NCBI GenBank assembly: GCA_023525975.1
Contig: CM042035.1
Location: 29,665,001 to 29,729,000 of the forward strand
Direction: 5' to 3'
DNA length: 64,000 nucleotides
Origin: Smallanthus sonchifolius
Lineage: Eukaryota > Streptophyta > Magnoliopsida > Asterales > Asteraceae
Below, one piece after another: positions 47,224 through 56,659 of the stretch (positions are counted from its first letter, which is position 1; the number at the start of each line of letters is the position of its first letter). The position numbers and the translations under genes are program-made. The notes beneath the pieces were generated by a model that was not told where the DNA came from, made no database searches, and saw nothing but the letters and a program-made list of their open reading frames with translations.

Positions 47224-47696
47224 GGTGGGGTGGGGATGGTGTGGGGGGTGGGTGGCGGCGGCGGTGGTGGCGGCGTAGAGGGGTGTGGAGGGTGGTGGTG
47301 GGGGTGGGTGGCGGCGATCGGGCGGTGGTGGCGTGGAGGGGTGTGGCAGGTGGGGGCGGGGGTGGGTGGGGGTGGGGGTGGGGTGGGTGGCGACGGTGGT
47401 GACGGCGATCTGGCGGTGGCGTGACAACATTGGGAGTCTCATATGCAATATTTTTAAGTTAACAAAATTTTATAGTATTTGATCATTTTGACATGTTGAC
47501 TTATTTATTGTGACTCAAATTAACCCATTGAATATTTAAGGTGACCCAAATTGACCCGTTGACTAATTTAAGGTGATCCAAATTAACCCGTTGACTAATT
47601 TGAGGTCACCTAAATTGACACATATTAAATTGATTTTTTGCCCAAATAAATCAATTTTTTTATGAATGAGTCAAAATTACCACCCCTAGCAATTAT

Positions 47697-49050
47697 ACAT
47701 TCATTAATAGCAAATTGTTTTTTCATATATAATGTAGAACACATTTAGTGCTATTTAAAATGTGCAATAAAACACTTAATAAACGAGCAAAATACTTTAC
47801 CCTTCTCTATCTCTATACATACATATACATTAATTAATTATATACTATACTTATCTATAAACTATTTGCAATCAATAGTCAATGGTTGTTAGCCTTGTAG
47901 TTGCTGCTTGCAACAAAATTTGAGTTAGTCCAAGTTAAATCCTTCATATTTGAATTTATTTCATATAGGTACTTGATTACATGAAACTAGTATAGACCCC
48001 TCTAACTATACCTACTAGTCACAAACCATTAGACACAAGTACCCCTTTTGGGTTATTCGATTTGTAACCGACATTTACTGAACCAACTTTATTAAAACTT
48101 AACACCTCAATAAACATGGAGCATCAACATAACAAGTTAACAACACCATAAGGTCTTCAGGAGGTAGATCATAAAACTAGCTAGACAAACAAACTAAACA
48201 AAGGAAAAAGTCATGAAGTAGTTTACTTGGATTACTGTAACAACAAAGAGGAACCAAACCAACCTATGCAGACAAAATAGGTCAATAGGTATTATCTGAA
48301 CCTCAGACAGAACAGATTGTGTTTGAAATCTGCGAGTCTTAGCTATACTCGACCTTTAAGCTCTGGTTCAACCATAGCTTTGACATGGTCATACACCTCA
48401 TGGCTCCAAACCTTTAATCACCAGTTTATTGTCAAACTTGGTTGTACTTAAAGTAAGCACATCACCTACCAAGTATTTTAGACGAAAAATTTTTAAGTGA
48501 GGGACAATTAAAGAAGATGAACCTTGGTGCAGTAACCCCAATGAGGTCGATGGTTTAGACGGTTTAAGTTATGTTTTGTCGCTATTGATAGCTTGATAAG
48601 AATAAATTTCATTGTTAATAAGTATCTCAATTTATTGTTAAATTTTAAAGTTAGACTTTGAAAGACAAGAGACAAACATATTGTTTTCATAAAGTAATAA
48701 CAGAGAGATATTATTTAGGGTCTAGTTTATCAAATGACTAAAACATCAGGGGTTTCTTTTTACATTTTGTAAAACTGCAAAGCTTAAAAATAAAATTCAG
48801 AATATTAATTAAAAAGCCAACGATGACTGAACGGTACGTAAAATACGGGCTATTGTAGTATCTCCTTAGCTCCGGTCTGATCCTATGTAACGTCAGCCGA
48901 ATAAACTACTACCGCCTCCACCTTGTAAATACATATGTATATTTATATTTATATTAAATTATTGAATGAAAGATATTAGTTTATTAGGAGTTTTAAATTA
49001 GGGTCCAAATTCTTATATTGACACCCTTTATATGTCTCGTATATTTTTTT
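47697..49050. other. Intergenic stretch without a gene
   Basis: AT-rich unique-looking sequence. ORFs are short (the longest about 60 codons) and have no domain. No promoter, RNA gene or repeat boundary that I can support. Confidence 0.5.
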
Positions 49051-49076
49051 ACGGGGCATATAACTTTCCCACATTT

Positions 49077-49242
49077 CAATGAACGACATCTTGCAGATAA
49101 ATACATCGTACCTTATACGCGGCGTATAAAGTACGAGGGTACAAGGTACCCCGTACCATCGTACTTTATACACCACATATAGAGCTATACGAGGCGTATA
49201 GGGTACGATTTACCTTCTACAAGATGTCTTTCATTGACAAGA
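49077..49242. repeat. 166-bp imperfect palindrome
   Basis: The outer arms CAATGAACGACATCTTGCAG and CTACAAGATGTCTTTCATTG pair. Inside them further arms (ATCGTACCTTATACGC / GCGTATAGGGTACGAT) pair too, down to GGTACC near the centre. A second partial copy of ACAAGATGTCTTTCATTG directly follows. It lies about 110 bp upstream of the FAR1-like start codon. Confidence 0.6.
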
Positions 49243-49355
49243 TGTCTTTCATTGGATTTACCTCGTACCATTGTGCTTCATTCACAACCCCTATAAACTT
49301 CTCAAAATTCGTTCAAAACCCCTCCCAACTTTAACCCACATACTCAAGTATAACA

Positions 49356-49963
49356 ATGTCGTTTTGGGACGGCCATTATGTTTTTAGAGAATATTTTAAC
49401 GAGTCATGGGAAAACAACCCCGTATAACATTTATTCACTTATTTCTTGTTTTGTTTATAAAATGCTTACCATATCATTGTTTTAGGAGGGGTCTGCCGCT
49501 CATTCTTCTTACGAGACAAGGTTGTTAGATTTGAATCAGGAGGAAGTCGTGATCGGCGTTCATTCTAATCAAGAGACAAGGTTGTTCGATTGAACGAGAC
49601 AAAACATCTATTTATTTATTTATTTATTATTAGCCGTTAGCTTTACTAAAGTCTAACCATTACGTTTTGTCTAGAGTTCGTCCCTAATAATGAATCCTCC
49701 TATCTGGCACAACCCAATAACGAGTTCTACTTTGCGGTTCAAAATTCATACGTGGAACAAAGAAATCCCGAATACGTATACGGGGGTCAACCTTCGTACG
49801 AGGAACAAAGTAATCCGGAGTTCGTGTATGGTGATCACTGTCATGACCCGATAGTTTCATATGAAAGTAACCAGGTTTGACATTCCTTCACTTACGTCTT
49901 CTTCCTTATATATAATTCTATCAGTACCGTTGCTTCAGGGTATTATGTCTCGTGATGAGTTGG
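49356..49963 (+). pseudogene. FAR1-like/MULE transposase gene, 5' exons only
   Basis: ATG 49356 starts MSFWDGHYVFREYFNESWEN, with an intron-like GTATAAC...TTTTAG to 49484. Exon 2 reads EGSAAHSSYETRLLDLNQEE. After another gap with a CTAG acceptor, exon 3 (from about 49675) reads FVPNNESSYLAQPNNEFYF and two related SYxEQxNPEYVYG units. A further intron (49875-49938) leads to GIMSRDEL. SRDEL-type sequence begins the FAR1 DNA-binding region in homologues. The gene is cut there by an LTR insertion at 49964, and nothing downstream remains in the window. Confidence 0.55.
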
Positions 49964-50448
49964 TGTAACATACCAATTTTGCAAAAGGGAGTAAATAATA
50001 AAAATGAAAGTTGGAGGTTTGCTGCAAAAGGTGAATTTTATTACTTTGGACTAGAGGGGTCAGAAATGGAAGTTCAGGGGGGCTATTTGTAGCAAAACCA
50101 ATTATGGTTTTGGTCTTAAGGCAAAAAATATGTCTGTTCCATGCGATAATTCAAGAGGGGGAAGAAAGGAGAAGAAGACAATCTCGAAATCGATACTTGC
50201 AAGCTCGGTTTTGAAGGTTTTGGCTAACTCATCTCCTTCCTAACACCAAGTAAGCTTCTTTTCTATCATTTATTCACCATCAATGGTGTTCTTGATGGGT
50301 TTTTGGAGAAATACAAATTTTGGGCTGAATTGGGTGGATTAAATGGCTAAATATTTGGTATAAGTAATAACCTAGCTTGTTTGAAAGTAATGGGAGGTAG
50401 ATAACATCATTTAAACATCTAATTTGATAATTCAAGAATTAGGGTTCT
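49964..50448 (+). repeat. LTR start, interrupted by the Sirevirus element
   Basis: TGTAACATACC follows the presumed target GTTGG (49959-49963) and opens a Ty3/gypsy-type LTR. A leader-like part has CTCGAAATCGATACTTGCAAG and CTAACACCAAGTAAGC. At 50449 it is cut by the Ty1/copia LTR. Its remainder should lie right of the window. Confidence 0.55.
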
Positions 50449-51239
50449 TGTAGGATTGGTGAATACAAGATGGTTCTATTCTAGTTGAGATTGGCGGAGA
50501 CAATCACAACTAAGCAATGTAAACAAGTAAACACAAAGAATACTGATGAATGCAATTTGTATTAAGCTTCAATGGTTACAAGATTACAGAGAAAACTCTA
50601 AGAAAGCACACTTGTGCAATGAAACGATACACTACTTATATATTAACTTAGAATCAAGACACACCCTTGATTCTATGGATCAGATCGAACATAAGCCGTT
50701 GATCTTGTATACTAGAAGCTATACTACACGTGAAGACAACAAATACTACAAAGGATAACTATACTCAAACGTCTTATTAGGCATCATTGCTTGGATACTT
50801 GAAAGGAGAGCGTTGTTGTCTTTTATTGTCTGCACCGGTAACATTCTTTCTGCATGAGATGTGTCAGAGTTGCAGTAGAAAGTTGTCAGTAGTAAAGTTG
50901 CTTTTGCTTTGCCAATCAGCAGCAACGATTGATCTTCGGCAAGTATGGCTATCAGCAGCAAAGGTGGTGATCCGCATCAAGACTCAACTATCCAAAGCTG
51001 CTGATGATTTGCCTATCAGCAGCATCAAGTGTTTGATGCTGCTGAGAACCCTATCAGCAGCAACTCTAGTCTTCAGCAGATAAGGCTGTTCGCAATAGAG
51101 TTGTTCATCAGCAGGAGAACAACTATCCACAGCAAACAAGCTTATCCGCAACAACTTGTTGGTCAGCACCAAAACTGTGAAGTCCACAACAGTTGTACTT
51201 AGAGAATTTTGTAGCCATCAGTCTTTATATCTAAAAACT
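50449..51239 (-). repeat. 3' LTR of the Sirevirus-type element
   Basis: About 790 bp. On the minus strand it ends ...CACCAATCCTACA. The transcriptional U5-like part contains TTGTGATTGTCTCCGCCAAT. At 50925-51170 there are many ATCAGCAGCAA words. The right boundary next to the polypurine tract is approximate. Confidence 0.65.
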
Positions 51240-51255
51240 CCCCCTAGACTGATGC
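51240..51255 (-). other. Polypurine tract of the Sirevirus-type element
   Basis: The minus strand reads CAGTCTAGGGGGAG just before the LTR. A related GACTGATGG word recurs inside the LTR start. Confidence 0.55.
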
Positions 51256-51280
51256 TACCAAAACTCTCTTACTGCTTTTG

Positions 51281-51851
51281 TTACTGAAGCTTTTGCATGT
51301 TGGCAACTATCCTTGCAACCTCATAGCCTCTAGGGTCCTTGCTAGGATTGTCAAGAGGAAGCTCAGACAGAGACTTGATGTCCTTGCTTGGCATCTTAAA
51401 AATGGCCTTGCTAGAACATCTCATCTGTTGACCTCTGATAGCTGTTATAGTGAATTCATCCTTCTCAGCATTGTAGGACCAGCTAGTGAATGGAAAGTGG
51501 GATTGCAGAGGTTTAGCATCAATAACTACATCTTTGCTAGGGTTGGAGTGATGTTTGATCACTAGCAACAGATGTCTTCCACCTTCATTCTCAGGCTAAT
51601 GAGCTTCACCCAGCTCCATCATTCTTCTAAGATCATAATCTGGGAGCTGCATCATCTCATCAACAGATTTGTAGATTGATCTTTTTTACTTCTGCCCTTC
51701 CCCTAAAAACCTCAAACCATTGATCTTGATTGCTGTAGAACCAGATAACAATTTCTCTTGAATCTTCTGGTGTGGTAGTAGGTTTGGTTTTCTTCTTGGG
51801 AGGCTGTTGATGAGGAGAAGCTAGGTGTGAGGATTTAGACTCTTTGGGTGG
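51281..51851 (-). pseudogene. C-terminal end of the Sirevirus accessory/env-like ORF
   Basis: Left of the composite insertion the minus strand continues PPKESKSSHLASPHQQPPKK, then IVIWFYSNQDQWFEVFRG. After a frame change it reads KDVVIDAKPLQSHFPFTSW and DIKSLSELPLDNPSKDPRGY. There are stops at several points. No known enzyme motif. It belongs with 54638-58494. Confidence 0.55.
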
Positions 51852-51856
51852 AGAGG

Positions 51857-52125
51857 TGTAACATCCGGCCCCTCATACCAACAATATTGTCCGCTTTGCC
51901 CACTAAGAGCTCACGGATTTGTTTTTGGTTGCCCGAGTGAAAACTTCCCAGGGGGTCACCCATCCCTGGATTACTTCCACCCGAGCACGCTTAACTGTGG
52001 AGTTCTCCTCTCATCCACTACATTAAGCCCCAAAACGCGTTGTTGATTTAAGAGGCAGGACATTCCTTATGAACCAAGGATCTCTCCTGTCCACGGCCGA
52101 TGTGGGATTTGCCTAAGGTGTTACA
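51857..52125 (-). repeat. Cassandra 3' LTR
   Basis: TGTAACATCCGG...GGTGTTACA in plus orientation. It includes 5S-like sequence at about 51940-52006. Confidence 0.88.
51940..52006 (-). other. 5S rRNA-like segment in the Cassandra LTR
   Basis: On the minus strand GAACTCCACAGTTAAGCGTG (internal promoter box A zone) and GGATGGGTGACCCCCTGGGA (box C zone) match plant 5S rRNA closely. The ends of a real 5S gene are missing. It can provide an RNA polymerase III promoter to the element. The second LTR has the same segment at about 52377-52443. Confidence 0.85.
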
Positions 52126-52276
52126 ATCACCCCCCCTTTGGACTCATCGTCCTCGATGAGGTTTGCCCCACCATCCTAATCAGAGATGTGGGATTTGCCT
52201 AAGGTGTCCCTCTGAACACCCCCGGGGACTCACCATACTCGATGAGGTTTGCCCCACCATCCCGAACGGCACAGGA

Positions 52277-52291
52277 GTGGCTCTGATACCA
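52277..52291 (-). other. Cassandra primer-binding site, tRNA-Met type
   Basis: The minus strand reads TGGTATCAGAGCCAC, two bases inside the right (5') LTR. Confidence 0.88.
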
Positions 52292-52293
52292 TT

Positions 52294-52562
52294 TGTAACA
52301 TCCGGCCCCTCATACCAACAATATTGTCCGCTTTGCCCACTAAGAGCTCATGGATTTGTTTTTGGTTGCCCGAGTGAAAACTTCCCAGGGGGTCACCCAT
52401 CCCTGGATTACTCCCACCCGAGCACGCTTAACTGTGGAGTTCTCCTCTCATCCACTACATTAAGCCCCAAAACGCGTTGTTGATTTAAGAGGCAGGACAT
52501 TCCTTATGAACCAAGGATCTCTCCTGTCCACGGCCGATGTGGGATTTGCCTAAGGTGTTACA
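52294..52562 (-). repeat. Cassandra 5' LTR
   Basis: Differs from 51857-52125 at two positions by eye (CAC/CAT and TTC/TCC). Its right end TGTTACA is shared with the start of the adjoining 2.2-kb LTR. Confidence 0.88.
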
Positions 52563-53055
52563 ATCCCAAAAATAATAAAACGAATAAATATAGCGAGACC
52601 GGTGATTTAGTCGGAATATTTAAACAAAAGGGAGCGGGCTTGGGCTCGGCTACAATGGGCCGAGGGAAGCCCAGGTATATAAGAGGCAGGGCAGCCCTCT
52701 TTTCTGCTCATTCCCCCACTCACGCAACTTCTAGAGAGAGAAAGGAGAGCTCTGGTCTAGAGAGAGAAAGTTGACGGATCATCCCGGAATTGAGGGAGCA
52801 CGTTACTGCCAAGCTCGTGAGAAGAACCTCCGGATCAGAATCTCGATACAGGTAATGATCTTGCCTAAATCTGAGTTTTTGTTCGTTTTTGGGATTTTCG
52901 GGTTTTGGCTAAAAAGGTAACGATTTTGCGGATGGAACTTGAAAATGAGCTTAGGTATAGCATATAGAATGAAAACTGAATGTTTTGACCTAAGAAAAAT
53001 TGAGATACTGACTCGATCAGACTCGCATGCAAAAACTTCAGATTTTTGGGAAGAC

Positions 53056-53398
53056 GATCTGTGCAGGCCCATCGAAACTACTAGTTTCGATCTGTGCAGG
53101 CCCATCGAAACTACTAGTTTCGATATGTGCAGGTCCATCGAAACTACTAGTTTCGATATGTGCAGGTCCATCGAAACTACTAGTTTCGATATGTGTAGAC
53201 CCCATCGAAACTACATAGTTTCGATATGTGCAGACCCATCGAAACTACATAGTTTCGATATGTGTAGACCCCATCGAAACTACTACCTAGTTTCGATATG
53301 TGCAGACCCATCGAAACTATCAAGTTTCGACATAAACAACCTATCGAAACTTGATAGTTTCGATATAAGCAAATTTATCGAAACTACTAGGTTTAAGC
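53056..53398 (+). repeat. Ten-copy array of palindromic ~34-bp units
   Basis: Each unit has ATCGAAACTA and TAGTTTCGAT arms around a short variable centre, then a TGTGCAGGTCC-like spacer. Copies start near 53071, 53104, 53137, 53170 and onward to 53378. Arms are conserved while centres vary (C, CA, CTACC, ATCA, TGAT). The last copy is degraded. Confidence 0.85.
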
Positions 53399-53582
53399 AT
53401 AGGGATGTCAAGTGTCATCTAGGAGCACTACCTTACAAGTATGGCTTTATTATAACAGATCGTGAGTGACATTAGTGACGCTCCGTAGCCAGCTAAGAGT
53501 ATTTCAGAAACTGCTTATCGGGTGAGTTCTAGAGCCCTCTTTTAAATGTTTTGTTAATGTTTTTGGGCTGGTGTGCATACTT

Positions 53583-53712
53583 ACGAAATGATGTTTTACG
53601 AAATGATGTTTAACGAAATGATGTTTAACGAAACGATGTTTAACGAAATGATGTTTAACGAAATGATGTTTAACGAAATGATGTTTTAACGAAACGATGT
53701 TTACGAAAGGAA
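53583..53712 (+). repeat. 15-bp tandem array, about eight copies
   Basis: Unit ACGAAATGATGTTTA, with some copies ACGAAACG and some with one extra T. The His-Phe-Val-Lys repeated ORF on the other strand is an artefact of the array. Confidence 0.85.
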
Positions 53713-54034
53713 AGGTTTTGAAGTGTTTTTGCCAAAAAGGTTTACGAATGTTTATGAACGGTCTAAATGAGGAAATGTTTAATGAAAAGGGAAAGAGATA
53801 AAGGTTTAAAGAAGTCATTACAAATCTAATCTGTCGAATGAATGGAATTGACGATGAAGTCTGGGAATGTGATTCCCAGCCTTGTGGTAGATTATGGACA
53901 GCGAGCCATAGTTACCATAAGAACAACAGGGCAGTGTCTTGGTGGCCTGTTGATGGTTTTGATGTTGTACAACTGGTAAAGGAGTAACGACGGTTACTCG
54001 GGTGATGACGATCATCCTAAGCGAAAAGGGTAAA

Positions 54035-54175
54035 GGAAATCAATGACGGCGATACGTAACGGTTGATTTCCAAAGGAAAGATGCGTGTTGGGCAATGACG
54101 GCGATACGTAACGGTTGACCCCACGTAGTGTATGGTTGTGGCAATGACGGCGATACGTAACGGTTGCCCACAACA
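54035..54175 (+). repeat. Three-copy 25-bp core, each inside its own stem
   Basis: The core CAATGACGGCGATACGTAAC+GGTTG is at 54041-54065, 54093-54117 and 54142-54166. Flanks pair around each copy: GGAAATCA/TGATTTCC for the first, TGGGCAA/TTGACCCCA (imperfect) for the second, TTGTGGCAA/TTGCCCACAA for the third. Confidence 0.8.
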
Positions 54176-54637
54176 CCAAAGGTTCCTTCGGGGACACTGT
54201 GACGCGTAAAGTAAGATACATAATTAGATAACGATAATGTATGACTTAAATGAATGTTAAAAGTTTTAACGAACGATCCGTTCAACGGTGTTTATGATAA
54301 TGATGTTGATGATGATATGGGTACGAAACCTTTTTAAAGATGTTAGATTATTACATGCTTTTGTGAAAGGTTTTACTAAATGAACGATACGTTTTTGGCA
54401 AATGTTGATGTTAAAGTTTTTATGAAATGCTAGAACTCACCAGCGTAGCTGACTTTTTAGTGTGCACATTCAGGTTAAGGCAGGTTATGAGGATGAAATG
54501 GTGATGCTTGGCTAGCGAGAGGAGTTACCCGGCTGACTATGAAGACTGGCGTCCCGTTATGTTTTAGTTATATGATGTATTTATGTTTTAAACAATGTTT
54601 ACGCTTCTGCATGTATGAACAATGATGACGTTATGTT

Positions 54638-55534
54638 TTAAGGAAGTATTTTCCGCTGCGTTATTTGATATTCATGTTTAAGAACTGTTTGTGAATGAGT
54701 AAATCCAACCAGTGAGGCCTCCCAGGTTTGGGGCCTTACAAGAGGAGGGAGGTCTAAGAGGGAGAGTGAAAGGTTGTTGGATAGAGGAAGGAGTGGATGA
54801 GGGAGTAGGCTTGGGTTTCCTTTGTTATCTTTCATCTGTTTGAGTGTTTACCCTTTTCTTTGAGCCTGTCTTCCCCAATCTTTCTTCCTCTTCCTTCTTG
54901 ACTTCGACATATAAGGCTTGCGGTTCATGAAGCTCATGGGATCTAGCCTCTTTCCAATTTCTCCTCTAGCCTTTAGGAAGTCTATCATGACCTTCCTTTC
55001 TTCATGGGTCCTAATGTTAAAAGCAATGGTCTTCTTGGTTTTCTGTTTGGCTTTTTCTTCTTCTTCAGCCCTTTTCTTATTTGCCAGTTGACCCATGAAA
55101 GCTCTGTAGATTTCTTTATTTGATAATTTCTCAAAGTAGTCTGCATCCTCACCTTGAGAAATCAGAGCTTCTATCCACTCCTCTCTTATTTCTTTGGCTA
55201 GTTCAGAGTCAGTGATCCTGAACTTAGCCTTTTCTTTTCTTTTCTTTTCTCTTTCTTCTTCTTCTTCTTCTTCTTCTTCTTTATTGAGTTGTTCCTGCAG
55301 CTAAAGAGCTAGAGCTTCATATTCTTGTAATTGTGTAGCTACAAGAACTTTGACTTTCAGAGCATCCAGTTGCCTAGAATGCAACTGGATCTGTTGTTCC
55401 CTGAGGAGAATGACAGCTTTTCTTTCTTGAATTTTTCTAAACTCTGCCATCTCCTCTTCTTCTCTTTCCCTTCTTCTCTTTTCTTTTTCTCTTTTCTCTT
55501 TCTTTAATCTTTCTTCTTCTTCTTCTTCTGTCAT
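54638..55534 (-). pseudogene. Coiled-coil part of the Sirevirus accessory/env-like ORF
   Basis: From 55534 the frame reads MTEEEEEERLKKEKREKEK and continues as a highly charged helix (Glu/Lys/Arg) with a stop at 55301-55303, then a second charged run encoded by a TTC microsatellite (55252-55282). Then follow QGEDADYFEKLSNKEIYRAF, MGQLANKKRAEEEEK and a basic MSKSRRKRKKDWGRQ end near 54850. A Pro/Leu-rich stretch runs to the insertion at 54740. Likely a structural accessory region of the element. Confidence 0.6.
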
Positions 55535-56637
55535 GATGCCCTTCCCCTTGTCTTTGTTAGATGCCTCTGCTCAGCTTCATGGATCACAACAGCAGATGTA
55601 AGAGATGCTGTTGGGATCTCAGCTTCAGCTTCATTGGCAAGTTGAGGAATAGACACAGAGGAAGGGACTGCTTCACTCCTTTCCTTTTCCCATTCACTCC
55701 CATGTATAGCTTTGAAGGCTTCTTTGACATTCTGAGCAGCCACTTTTCTTGACTCTACTGCTGCACTCAGTCTGACAGTTGGTGAGGAGGGAAGGGATAG
55801 ATCTGAGTCAGAGCCATCCATTGCAAGCCATCCCTCCTTTTCAAGATGAGCTTTGATAATTTTGATCATTGCTTGACTTTCTAAGGAGTTGATGTTGCAG
55901 ATGTGTGTCCTGAGCTCAAAGACCTTATGTAGGAAGTCTGGATTGAGGAGCAGGATCTCTTGAATGTTGTTGATTTTGAAAGATGATCCATCACATAAGA
56001 AGAACTGAAAGCCAGAGGACCCAGTGCTTGACCATTCTTGCACTTCCAGGCCCCTGACCATTTCATTGTAGAAGAATCTTCTCCAACATAGAACTTGTTC
56101 TTCTGTTAAAGCACTGCTCCTTATCAAGTCAAATCTTGGAGCCAGTCTTTGTTCTGATGTTATTGAAGACTCTGCATGGTGTTTAGGATAGGCCACCCTG
56201 TTTGCTTCTTCTAGAAACCATTCAAACCAGGGCAGATTATCCTCCATCAAGACGTAGAACCTACTGATTGCAAGTTTTGTTGAGAGATCTGAGGAAGTGT
56301 TGATGCAGCTTGATAAATACAGTTCAAGAACCTGAAGTGGATTCAGTGTATTCCAGTTGAGCTCTTCTATTCCACCAAACTCCCGTCCAATCCAGAATCT
56401 CTCAGATAGACCATCATACCCCCAAGCTAGAATAGAGTCAAACTCTAGCTTATGTGCAGTCGGTGTGAATTGAGGGGCAATGGTCTGTCTTGATATGTTT
56501 GCAGCAGCAGGAAGTATACTGAATGACGAGGGTGTGTCTTCATCTTGACTTCCATTCTTCAACACCTCATCAACAGCTCGGACAACTAACTTCCAATCCT
56601 CAGTGATATCTTCCTCTTCATCTACTGAGTCTGGCAA
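55531..56637 (-). pseudogene. Sirevirus accessory/env-like ORF, 368-codon central part
   Basis: An open frame with no zinc finger or catalytic motif that I recognise. It has an acidic start (DSVDEEEDITEDWKLVVRAV), then a folded-looking middle with many Trp and Phe (WGYDGLSERFWIGREFGG, PWFEWFLEEANRVAYPK, EEQVLCWRRFFYNEMVRGLE), then a Ser-rich linker. Such sequence occurs after RNase H in Sirevirus-type elements and is annotated in plants as putative transposon protein. It ends by a frameshift next to the 55534 frame. No signal peptide or clear membrane helix is visible, so env-like is a position-based name. Confidence 0.6.
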
Positions 56638-56659
56638 GTCATGGATTTGAACAAAAGCA

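Larger units (their letters stand above)
43250..47688. mobile_element. hAT-type element containing a nested CACTA element
   Basis: The ends TAGGCCTGGCAAA and TTACCACCCCTA are hAT-like. The duplications ACAATTAT (43242-43249) and GCAATTAT (47689-47696) agree in 7 of 8 positions. The left part repeats CGGGTC/GGGTCAAAACGGGTT and the right part repeats GTTGACTAATTTAAGGTG. The middle is a very G-rich tract (GGTGGGGGTGGG-like), and the CACTA element sits in it. The G-rich tract explains the Gly-rich and Pro-rich ORFs here. No hAT transposase. Confidence 0.65.
51857..52562 (-). mobile_element. Cassandra TRIM retrotransposon, complete
   Basis: Two 269-bp LTRs (51857-52125 and 52294-52562) differ at only about two positions by eye. 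The LTRs contain 5S rRNA-like sequence on the minus strand, the defining trait of Cassandra. A Met-tRNA primer site lies at 52277-52291 and a CCCCCCC/GGGGGGG polypurine tract at 52130-52137 next to the left LTR. The internal part is only 168 bp with no ORF. Left target sequence is AGAGG (51852-51856). The expected copy is absent on its right side but is present at 54741-54745 after an adjoining LTR. Confidence 0.9.
52556..54740 (+). repeat. 2.2-kb solo LTR joined to Cassandra
   Basis: TGTTACAATCCC to GGGGCCTTACA, followed by AGAGG (54741-54745), the same 5 bp as left of Cassandra. A TATA box GGTATATAAGAGGC at about 52673 is followed by a CT-rich start and leader with CTCTAGAGAGAG. It looks like a Ty3/gypsy LTR in plus orientation. 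No primer site or internal region follows, so it is a solo LTR. It holds three tandem arrays listed separately. Confidence 0.7.

Noticed and set aside
47011..47482. Glycine/tryptophan-rich ORFs, and the proline-rich ORFs on the other strand
   Set aside because: They cross the CACTA end and the G-rich tract of the hAT element. Their composition comes from the simple repeat.
52277..52291. tRNA gene piece
   Set aside because: It is the primer-binding complement of tRNA-Met in Cassandra. The same reasoning applies to 21434-21451 and 1881-1898.
51940..52443. Two 5S rRNA genes
   Set aside because: Only the central part of 5S is present, twice, exactly within Cassandra LTRs, and the gene ends are missing.
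53027..53400. CRISPR-like array of regularly spaced palindromic repeats
   Set aside because: The setting is plant nuclear DNA inside an LTR. The spacers are themselves repeats of one another and there are no cas genes. It is a tandem palindrome array.
53504..53818. Minus-strand ORF with repeated HHFVK
   Set aside because: The frame only mirrors the 15-bp tandem repeat. No start context or homology.
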